This document shows, in pieces, positions 7,440 to 13,310 of a stretch of DNA of 15,674 bases. The DNA lies in the NCBI GenBank assembly GCA_964490005.1, contig CAZBBB010000078.1:1-15674 (forward strand), given 5' to 3'. The stretch comes from CAZBBB01 sp964490005 (GTDB lineage Bacteria > Planctomycetota > B15-G4). The position numbers and the translations under genes are program-made. The notes under the pieces were generated by a model. That model was not told the DNA's origin, did not search any database, and saw only the letters and a list, made by a program, of their open reading frames with translations. How positions within the stretch are numbered: position 1 is the first letter of the stretch; the number at the start of each line of letters is the position of its first letter.

Positions 7440-8882
7440 TCAACCCGTCTCCGCCAGCGCCTGCTCGATGGCGGCCCGGACCGTCTCGTCCTGCTCGGCG
7501 GCGAGCAGCGCACGCAGCACGGCCAGCGCCTCGGACCGGCGCGGCGGCTCGGTGCGCCCCAGCGCGCGCGCCGCCGTGATGCGCAGCGGCGCCGCCCCCT
7601 CGTGCCGCAGCACGTGCTCGAGCGCCGCCAGCCGGTTGAGGCCTCCCGTCGTGAGCTCTTCGAGGACGGACAGCGCCGCGATGCGTGCGGTCTCCTCCGT
7701 CTCGCGCAGCACCCGCAGCGCGAGCAGTTCTTCCATCGCCGCGCGCTCGTCGGGACTGGCCGTCGCGATGCGCCCCAGCAGCGAGCCGGCCGCGATGATG
7801 CGCTCGTGGGGCCTGCTGCGCTCGTCGAGCAGGGGCGCGGCCAGCACCTCGAGTTCGCCGGCGCCAGGCGCCTGGTCGGCCAGCCACCACCGAGCCAGCA
7901 CCTTGCCTTCGCTGCCCGCCTGCCCGTCCTTGAGGTAGGCGAGCACCAGCGCCCGCGCCTGCGGCGACGAGGCGTGCGTGAGCACATAGCACAGCGCCGG
8001 CCGGAGCATGCGGCTCGACGGATCGGGGTCGAAGAGCAACTGCCGAAAGGCCTCGAGCCAGTCGGGCCGCAGGTCGACCCCCGTCCCGAGCGCGAAGATC
8101 GCCAGTTCGCGACCGAGCAGCGCCTCGAAGGTCTCGGCGCGCGCCAGCGCGGTGCCCCACAGCCACGCCTCGCTCGCCGCGGCGGGCAGCGCGTCGCAGG
8201 GCAGGTCGAGCGCCGCGAGGCCGGGCCGGGGCTGCAGGCGGAAGTACTCGCGCGGCGAGAGTTGCACCACGCCCTCGGGAACGAAGCGCCCGGCGGACCA
8301 GACCAGGCCCTGGCTGATCGAGCGCCGCGCCTCGGAGTTCTCGCCCACGTGCGGCAGCGCCTGTTCGGCGTCGCCAAGCGCGGCGAGCGCGGCGAGCGCC
8401 GCGCCCCGCACCGGAACGCTCAGCACGCGCTGCGCGAGCTCGCCCTGCAGCGACGAAGCGAAGGCCGTCGCGTCGAGCGCGGGGTGCTCGGCGGCGAACG
8501 CGCGCAGGACTGCGCCGGCCTCGTCGTGGAAGGTCTCGGGCGCACGCTGCTCGACCTCCTCGAGCCGGGCCAGCAGGCCGAGCGCCGCGCGCCCCGCGTT
8601 CAGCGCCAGCGCAAGCTCCACCGACGCGGCCTCGCCCGGCTCGGCGACGACGCCCTCGCGCAGGCGCAGCGGCCGTGCGGCGCCCTCGTCATCGAGCGGG
8701 CGCGTGAAGGCCGCCGGCGAATCGGCCTCGCCGGCCGAGTCCACGACCGCCGCGACGGCTGCGGATGCCGGGCCCTGCACGCGCAGGAACCAGCCGACGG
8801 CAAGCGCGAGCACCGCGAACGCCGCGGCCCCGAACCAGGCCGCGTGCCGCGCGGCCCGCCCCCGGCGAGCGGCGCGCGACAC
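7440..8882 (-). CDS. Single-pass membrane protein with C-terminal HEAT-like helical repeats
   Basis: A 480-residue protein that I cannot place in a named family. The GTG start is chosen because AAGGAGG lies 4 nt before it; the in-frame ATG 72 nt upstream would overlap the preceding gene and lacks such a site. The N-terminus is Arg-rich (RRGRAARHAA) and is followed by one hydrophobic span, WFGAAAFAVLALAVGWFL, at about 15-32. The rest is probably outside the cytoplasmic membrane, by the positive-inside rule. Residues 60-300 are Ala/Leu/Glu-rich helices without a recognised motif. From about 330 on, paired amphipathic helices resemble HEAT/armadillo repeats, such as RIAALSVLEELTTGG, PLRITAARALGRTEPPRRSE and ETVRAAIEQALAETG. 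Such repeats usually mediate protein binding. It lies 22 nt after the eight-cysteine protein gene and 59 nt before the dipeptidase. Gene reality is strong; the repeat class is inferred. Confidence 0.85.
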   Translation of the reverse strand: MSRAARRGRAARHAAWFGAAAFAVLALAVGWFLRVQGPASAAVAAVVDSAGEADSPAAFTRPLDDEGAARPLRLREGVVAEPGEAASVELALALNAGRAALGLLARLEEVEQRAPETFHDEAGAVLRAFAAEHPALDATAFASSLQGELAQRVLSVPVRGAALAALAALGDAEQALPHVGENSEARRSISQGLVWSAGRFVPEGVVQLSPREYFRLQPRPGLAALDLPCDALPAAASEAWLWGTALARAETFEALLGRELAIFALGTGVDLRPDWLEAFRQLLFDPDPSSRMLRPALCYVLTHASSPQARALVLAYLKDGQAGSEGKVLARWWLADQAPGAGELEVLAAPLLDERSRPHERIIAAGSLLGRIATASPDERAAMEELLALRVLRETEETARIAALSVLEELTTGGLNRLAALEHVLRHEGAAPLRITAARALGRTEPPRRSEALAVLRALLAAEQDETVRAAIEQALAETG

Positions 8883-8886
8883 GCGG

Positions 8887-8893
8887 CCTCCTT
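8887..8893 (-). promoter_or_regulatory. Shine-Dalgarno site AAGGAGG for the HEAT-like gene
   Basis: A near-consensus AAGGAGG on the minus strand lies 4 nt before a GTG codon. It decides for the GTG start at 8882 over the upstream ATG. Confidence 0.75.
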
Positions 8894-8904
8894 CTTCGTG
8901 CCGC

Positions 8905-9300
8905 TCAGACACCGCCGCACTTCGCGATGCAGGCATAGAACACCGCCTGAGCATTCAGCTTGCACTGCGCCAGACCCGCGTCATCGCACGTGAGCGTCAG
9001 CCACAGCACATGGATGCAGAAGATCGCCTCGCAGCGCTCGACGTTGGCGAGGTAGTTCTCGAAGCAGAGCTGCTTGCACGCCATGATCTGCCCCGCCGAC
9101 CCCATGCCGCCGCCGACCCACTGCGCCCGGGCGCCCGGCGCGATCGCCAGCGCGAGCAGCGCCGCGAGGACCAGGCCCGCCAACACGCCGCGGCGCGCCC
9201 CACGGCGCGTGGCCCGCCCGCAGCCGCTCGCGGAGGGCGGCTTGGCGGCCGCCACCACGTCCTTCTCGTTCCAACCGATTCCCCTCGACCTCGTGTTCAT
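8905..9300 (-). CDS. Small secreted eight-cysteine protein
   Basis: A 131-residue predicted exported protein, not recognised as any named family. A long basic n-region (to about residue 37) precedes a hydrophobic core, VLAGLVLAALLALAIA, and a likely cleavage after ARA (residue 59). The mature part of about 72 residues has eight Cys at 75, 79, 90, 95, 105, 113, 124 and 128. Their spacing is 3-10-4-9-7-10-3, with a Cx3C pair at each end. The even number and export suggest four disulfides and a compact, mostly helical fold. The ATG has GGGGAG 7 nt upstream. The n-region is unusually long, so a downstream GTG start cannot be excluded. It is the first gene of the minus-strand run and lies 22 nt from the HEAT-like gene. 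A longer frame reaching upstream to 9873 crosses the DUF2203 gene and is a shadow. Confidence 0.75.
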   Translation of the reverse strand: MNTRSRGIGWNEKDVVAAAKPPSASGCGRATRRGARRGVLAGLVLAALLALAIAPGARAQWVGGGMGSAGQIMACKQLCFENYLANVERCEAIFCIHVLWLTLTCDDAGLAQCKLNAQAVFYACIAKCGGV

Positions 9301-9307
9301 CGTGCTT

Positions 9308-9313
9308 CTCCCC
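9308..9313 (-). promoter_or_regulatory. Shine-Dalgarno site GGGGAG for the eight-cysteine protein
   Basis: GGGGAG within AAGGGGAGAAG lies 7 nt before the ATG at 9300 on the minus strand, at optimal spacing. It supports that start over a downstream GTG. Confidence 0.65.
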
Positions 9314-9339
9314 TTCGCTCCACGACCGGAGCACACCTT

Positions 9340-9364
9340 GGCCGGCAGCACCGTACTGCCGGCC
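9340..9364. promoter_or_regulatory. Perfect 9-bp inverted repeat in the divergent intergenic region
   Basis: The arms GGCCGGCAG (9340-9348) and CTGCCGGCC (9356-9364) are exact inverse complements around a 7-nt centre. The element lies 40 nt upstream of the eight-cysteine gene start and 134 nt upstream of the DUF2203 start. It could be a dimeric-regulator operator or a hairpin in the 5' leader of the minus-strand transcript. No T-run follows on either strand, so it is not a standard terminator. Nothing else in the 198-bp region (9301-9498) is clear. I find no confident -35/-10 pair, only one A/T-rich patch near 9391-9397 and a short ACACC-C-GGTGT palindrome at 9436-9446. Confidence 0.5.
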
Positions 9365-9487
9365 GCAGGGCAGGATGCCGGCGCGGCGGACGAATAACCG
9401 CGCCCCCTGCCGAGCCACCACCTCGACAGATCGAAACACCCGGTGTCATGATCGGCGCTCCCGCAGCGCAGAGCCGCGCTGCCCCAC

Positions 9488-9493
9488 GGGGAG
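9488..9493 (+). promoter_or_regulatory. Shine-Dalgarno site GGGGAG for the DUF2203 gene
   Basis: GGGGAG lies 5 nt before the ATG at 9499. It favours this start over an in-frame ATG at 9448, which lacks such a site and would add 17 residues outside the family alignment. Confidence 0.6.
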
Positions 9494-9498
9494 CTGGC

Positions 9499-9909
9499 AT
9501 GGTCGGACCGCGCGTCTACTCCGTCGACGAGGCCAACGAGCTGCTGCCGCTCATCGAGGCCACCTTCGTGCGCCTCGACGAGCTGCGCGAAGAGCTGCGC
9601 ACGGTCAAGACCAAGCTCACCGCGCTCGAGATGATCTGGGGCCGCGAGCTCGGCAGCGCGCAGTGCCCCGACCACCGCGAGGGCACGGCGCTCGTCACGC
9701 AGCTCAAGCAGCTCGAAGAGGCCTTCAACGGCGCGCTGGCCGAGCTGTCGCGCCACAGCGTCTCGGTCAAGGACGTCGACGAGGGCCTGATCGACCTGTT
9801 CCACGTGCGCGACGGACGGCTCGTGCACCTGTGCTGGAAGCGCGGCGAGACCGCCTTCACCGCCTGGCATCACGTCGACGCCGGCTACGCCGGACGCCAG
9901 CCGCTCTGA
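9499..9909 (+). CDS. DUF2203 family protein
   Basis: A 136-residue protein of the DUF2203 family, whose function is not established. It starts VYSVDEANELLPLIEATF, the usual opening of the family, and continues as a long amphipathic, probably coiled-coil helix pair (about residues 10-85). The conserved end reads VSVKDVDEGLIDLFHVRDG, then LVHLCWKRGE, then AWHHVDAGYAGRQPL. No signal peptide or membrane segment is present, so it is cytosolic. The size is normal for the family (about 120-140 residues). It is divergently placed from the eight-cysteine gene and ends 24 bp from the convergent stop of the 820-residue secreted protein, so it appears to be a single-gene unit. Family recognition is confident; role unknown. 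Confidence 0.93.
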   Translation: MVGPRVYSVDEANELLPLIEATFVRLDELREELRTVKTKLTALEMIWGRELGSAQCPDHREGTALVTQLKQLEEAFNGALAELSRHSVSVKDVDEGLIDLFHVRDGRLVHLCWKRGETAFTAWHHVDAGYAGRQPL

Positions 9910-9933
9910 GCGCCGCCGCGCGGCGCGAGCGCC

Positions 9934-12396
9934 TCAGGGCAGGAACTGCAGCAGCACCGCGTTGCTGATGGCCACGCCCTCGGGCTGAGCGCCGTCGACG
10001 ACGAGCGCCTGCAGCACGAGGTCGACCGGCCCGCCGCCGCCGTTCACCGTGAGCGCGATGCGTCCGGCCGCGTTCGCCAGCGACAGGAAGTTGCCGACCG
10101 TCGGCCAGGCCACGATCACGCCGCCGTGGAACGGTACCGCGCCCTGCTCGACGCCGTACAGGAAGAAGCAGGGCGCGAAGGGCGGCGCGTTCGAGAGCAG
10201 CAGCTGCGCGCTCGCGCAGCTCGACAGCACTCCGTCGCACACGCTGAGCTGCACGTTGCCCGGCCCGCCCCCGCCCAGGCTCGGCTGGCAGGCGTCGCAG
10301 TCGTCGCCGCGCCCGTCGCCGTCGCCGTCGAGCTGGTCGGGATTGAACAGGGTCGGGCAGTTGTCCCAGTCGTCCTGCACGCCGTCGCCGTCGTGGTCGA
10401 GGGCGCTCCTGCGCACGCTCGAGACGCGCACGTCGTCGAAGGCCCAGTTGCGCGCCGCGAACTGGTTCTCGCGGTCGGTGCCGAGGCGGAACAGCGGCGC
10501 GCGCGGGCCCGCCGTGAAGGGCAGGCCGATGCGCGTGTAGACGTTCTGCGGCTTGGCAGGGTGCCCGACGCGCAGCTCGAGCAGCCCGAGCGCGGCCTGC
10601 CACTCGGCCTGCACGTGGTGGAAGCCGCTCTGGCTGTCGGGATGCGTCGCGTTCGGCAGCGGCGCGACGACGTCGTGCGCGCGGCCCTGCGCGTCGACGA
10701 TCACGAAGCGCAGCGCCTCGTCCTCGGCCCACAGGTCGATCGAGCCGCTGCTGTCGTGCAGCGTGCCGTAGGTGGCCGTGCCGCCCGAGTAGGCCATGAG
10801 CAGGCCGGCCCCTTCGCCGTACTTGCTGAAGACCGTCGGTGCCGTCGCGATCGTGCCGCTCGGCAGGAAGGCCAGGTCGAGCCCCAGCCCCGCCTTGCCG
10901 AAGCCGTTCTTGTCGAGCAGGAAGGCGGGCGAGGCGCTCGCGGTCGACGAGCGCAGGAACAGGTCGTGCAGGCCGTCGCCGTCGAGGTCGCCGACGGTCA
11001 TCGCCACGGCGTTGGCCACCTTGAACTGCTGCTTGGCGGGGAAGCACTGCCCGCCCGGGATGGCCGCGCTGATCGGCCCGAGCAGCACCGACGAGGCGCT
11101 CGTGTCGCTCACGCCCCAGCGCCAGTTCGCGACGACGATGTCGATGCGCCCGTCGTTGTTCAGGTCGCGCTCGGCGTTCACCGTGAAGGGCCGCGGCGTG
11201 CGGACCCAGCACGAGGGCGCCGCCGGAAAGCGGCCGGTCGTGTCGTTGAGGTGCACGGCGAGCCGGCCGGGCACGCCGCCGTCGCCGAAGTCGAACAGCG
11301 GCTGCGCGAGCACGACGTCGAGCCAGCCGTCGCCGTTCACGTCGCCCAGCGAGGCTCCCAGCGACTGGTTGCTGCGGTCGGAGGCCGTGAGCGCGATGTC
11401 CTGCCAGCTCCAGGCGCCCTGCACGATCTGCCCCAGCAGCACCCGGCTGGGCGCCGCGCCGAAGCTCGTGTAGAGCACGTCGAGCACGCCGTCGTCGTCC
11501 ACGTCGCCGACCGCGAGCGCCTCGCCCGTCGCGATGATCTGCGCGTAGGGCAGGCCCATGAGCGCGAACTGCCCGGCGCCGTCGTTGGCGAAGCCCACGA
11601 AGGCCGGCGTGTTCGGCGAGTAGCTGCCGACGAGCAGGTCGAGGTCGCCGTCGCGGTCGAGATCGGCCAGCACGAGACCCTGCGCGAGATCGGCCTCGAT
11701 CGCGAAGCTCGCGGCGTACTGCCCCGACTTGGCCAGGGGCCCGAGGAACACGTGCACCTCGCCCGGCGTCGTCGGCGTGAGCGGAAAGGGGATCGTGCTG
11801 GCCTGGTTCATCGCGACGACCAGGTCGACCACGCCGTCGCCGTTCACGTCGCCCGCCGCCATGCCGCGGGGCACGAAGCTCGCGAGCTGCGCCGGGTTGG
11901 CCAGGTCCAGGCCGAGCCCCTCGTTGAAGTACACCTTCGTCGTCGCCGGACCGCCCGCGTCGAGCGGCGCGCCCACGACCAGGTCGAGGAAGCCGTCGCC
12001 GTCGAGCGAGGCGCGCCCGGGCAGCGAGAACAGATGGCGCCGCTTGCCGACCGTGGTCGAACCGGGGCGCACCCAGAACTCGATCGTGCCCTGGTCCGCC
12101 TCGAAGTCGGGCAGCTTGTGCAGCGAGAAGGCCACGCCGTTGGGCACGCGCAGCAGCGCGCTGCCGAAGATGCCGCTGCCCGTGACCGACAGGTTGTTCT
12201 TGACCAGCGTCGGGCCGTCCGTCGAGAGCATGTCGGCGCCGCTCTCGAACTGCCCGAGCACCAGCGTGGCCGCGTCCGGGCCCGCGATCGGCGCGTGCGT
12301 GAGCGGCGGGCCGGGCGGCGGGCACTGCGCGGCCCCCGCTCCGGCCAGCAGCGCCAGGGCGAGCAGCGGGACGCAACGGGTGCCGGGGGAGCGCAT
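9934..12396 (-). CDS. Secreted protein: LamG-like domain split by seven FG-GAP/VCBS repeats, TSP3 loops
   Basis: An exported protein of 820 residues. The signal peptide VPLLALALLAGAGA is cleaved near residue 22. Residues 60-125 look like the first half of a LamG/jelly-roll domain (GTIEFWVRP, then RRHLFSL). Seven FG-GAP/VCBS-type calcium loops follow, starting near residues 132, 183, 245, 298, 352, 411 and 470. Examples are DVNGDGVVDLVV, DLDRDGDLDLLV and DLNNDGRIDIVV. Seven is the blade number of an integrin-type propeller. Residues 530-660 look like the second LamG half (LRFVIVDAQGR, GFHHVQAEW, WAFDDVRV). Thrombospondin-3-type loops with Cys come next (DHDGDGVQDDWDNC, DGDGDGRGDDCDAC; 667-703), then a C-terminal beta domain ending ALVVDGAQPEGVAISNAVLL. 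The start is the ATG beside the signal peptide; no clear Shine-Dalgarno site precedes it. It lies 89 bp downstream of tonB. The role is unknown; calcium-dependent surface binding is an inference. Confidence 0.92.
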   Translation of the reverse strand: MRSPGTRCVPLLALALLAGAGAAQCPPPGPPLTHAPIAGPDAATLVLGQFESGADMLSTDGPTLVKNNLSVTGSGIFGSALLRVPNGVAFSLHKLPDFEADQGTIEFWVRPGSTTVGKRRHLFSLPGRASLDGDGFLDLVVGAPLDAGGPATTKVYFNEGLGLDLANPAQLASFVPRGMAAGDVNGDGVVDLVVAMNQASTIPFPLTPTTPGEVHVFLGPLAKSGQYAASFAIEADLAQGLVLADLDRDGDLDLLVGSYSPNTPAFVGFANDGAGQFALMGLPYAQIIATGEALAVGDVDDDGVLDVLYTSFGAAPSRVLLGQIVQGAWSWQDIALTASDRSNQSLGASLGDVNGDGWLDVVLAQPLFDFGDGGVPGRLAVHLNDTTGRFPAAPSCWVRTPRPFTVNAERDLNNDGRIDIVVANWRWGVSDTSASSVLLGPISAAIPGGQCFPAKQQFKVANAVAMTVGDLDGDGLHDLFLRSSTASASPAFLLDKNGFGKAGLGLDLAFLPSGTIATAPTVFSKYGEGAGLLMAYSGGTATYGTLHDSSGSIDLWAEDEALRFVIVDAQGRAHDVVAPLPNATHPDSQSGFHHVQAEWQAALGLLELRVGHPAKPQNVYTRIGLPFTAGPRAPLFRLGTDRENQFAARNWAFDDVRVSSVRRSALDHDGDGVQDDWDNCPTLFNPDQLDGDGDGRGDDCDACQPSLGGGGPGNVQLSVCDGVLSSCASAQLLLSNAPPFAPCFFLYGVEQGAVPFHGGVIVAWPTVGNFLSLANAAGRIALTVNGGGGPVDLVLQALVVDGAQPEGVAISNAVLLQFLP

Positions 12397-12428
12397 CTGG
12401 TGTCCGTGGAGAGTGCCGGAGCTCCCGG

Positions 12429-12449
12429 CCGACCCGCGTCGCGGGCCGG
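12429..12449 (-). terminator. GC-rich hairpin between tonB and the FG-GAP protein gene
   Basis: On the minus strand, arms CCGGCCCG and CGGGTCGG can form an 8-bp stem (one G-U pair) with a 5-nt loop CGACG. It lies in the 89-bp gap (12397-12485) after the tonB stop. There is no T-run, so it is at best a weak intrinsic terminator, an attenuator or an RNA-stabilising structure. The rest of the gap shows no clear promoter. Confidence 0.3.
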
Positions 12450-12485
12450 GGCGGCGCGTGCCGGCCGCCGGGCGGAACCCGCAGT

Positions 12486-13310
12486 CTACCCCTCTTTCGG
12501 TTGGCCGTCCGGCGGCGCTGCAGCCCTCAAGGTGAAGCGGATCGGCACGTCGAGCCAGTCGCTGATGGCGGTCGTCCCGCGTCGCGCGGGCCGAAAGCGC
12601 CAGTTCCGCACCGCGTCGAGGGCTGCCTGATCGAGCAGTCCGTGGCCGCTCCCGGCGGCCAGCTCGACCTGCTGCGGCAGGCCGTCGGCGCCGACCTGCA
12701 CGCGCACGACCACCAGCCCCTGCCACCCGCGACGGCGCGCCGCCGACGGGTAATGCGGGGGCGGATTGTCCTGTTCGGGCTGGGCCGCGACGACGGCCAC
12801 GGTCGCGGGCGCCTCCGCCTCGGCCTCGGCCTCGGTCTCGCCGCGCCGGTCGACCGCGAGCGGAGGCGGCGCCGCCGTCCCGGGTCCGGGGTTCGTGGCG
12901 GGCACCTGCGCCGGCGGCGGGTCGGGCCGCGGTCCGGGCACGTCCGGGAGATGCAGCGGCGGCAGCGAGGCGAGCACCTCGACGAGCGCGCGCGGCTCGG
13001 CGCCGCCGGCGGCGAGGCCGCCGATCTCGGGTTCGCGCACGAGCGCGTCGGGCGGCGCGGCGGGTCCATCCAGCGCGGCTGCCGGGCTCGGCGCGGCCAT
13101 GTCGCGCCGAGCGCCCGCGTCCGCGGACGGGGCGACGGACAGCCGGCCCCAGACGATCCGCGGCGCGGGCGAGGCGGCGTCGGGCGGCGAGAGCCCGCCC
13201 GGCGGTCCGAGCGCCAGCCAGGCCTGCAGCAGCACGACGTGCGTCGCGAGCGAGAGCAGCGCGAGCGCGAGCGTCGGGGTCCCGCGGCGCCGTCGCTCAG
13301 AAGCGGACAT
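12486..13310 (-). CDS. tonB: Energy transducer TonB
   Basis: A 274-residue TonB. It links the proton-motive force at the inner membrane (through ExbB/ExbD) to outer-membrane TonB-dependent receptors. The N-terminal transmembrane helix, LALALLSLATHVVLLQAWLAL, contains Ser20-x3-His24, matching the essential S-x3-H of E. coli TonB. A long Pro/Ala-rich periplasmic spacer (about 40-185) includes an EAEAEAEA stretch. The C-terminal domain begins PPPHYPSAARRRGWQG and ends with ALDAVRNWRFRPARRG and WLDVPIRFTL, typical of TonB_C. The length is normal. Its ATG lies 14 nt inside the end of the receptor gene, so the two are almost certainly co-transcribed and coupled. No exbB or exbD is visible in the window, so these must be elsewhere. 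Confidence 0.93.
   Translation of the reverse strand: MSASERRRRGTPTLALALLSLATHVVLLQAWLALGPPGGLSPPDAASPAPRIVWGRLSVAPSADAGARRDMAAPSPAAALDGPAAPPDALVREPEIGGLAAGGAEPRALVEVLASLPPLHLPDVPGPRPDPPPAQVPATNPGPGTAAPPPLAVDRRGETEAEAEAEAPATVAVVAAQPEQDNPPPHYPSAARRRGWQGLVVVRVQVGADGLPQQVELAAGSGHGLLDQAALDAVRNWRFRPARRGTTAISDWLDVPIRFTLRAAAPPDGQPKEG
12811..12840. repeat. 6-bp tandem repeat (GCCTCG-like, five units)
   Basis: Five imperfect hexamers (gcctcc, three gcctcg, gtctcg) encode the EAEAEAEA stretch in the TonB spacer on the minus strand. Unit changes keep the frame, so spacer length could vary. Confidence 0.65.

Noticed and set aside
9914..9925. 12-bp perfect palindrome in the 24-bp gap between the DUF2203 and FG-GAP stops, as a bidirectional terminator
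   Set aside because: The palindrome CGCCGCGCGGCG leaves only about four pairs around a loop and has no T-run on either side. Such strings are common at this base composition.
10313..10330. (gtcgcc) tandem hexamers as a possible mobile or regulatory repeat
   Set aside because: They simply encode the DGDGDG calcium loops of the thrombospondin-3 region, so the repetition is explained by the protein.
10126..12630. Long plus-strand open frame (over 800 codons) opposite the FG-GAP protein gene
   Set aside because: It is antisense to a gene with clear domains, and its product is an Arg/Ala/Val/Glu/His-rich sequence without motifs. Long antisense frames are expected at this GC content because stop codons are rare.
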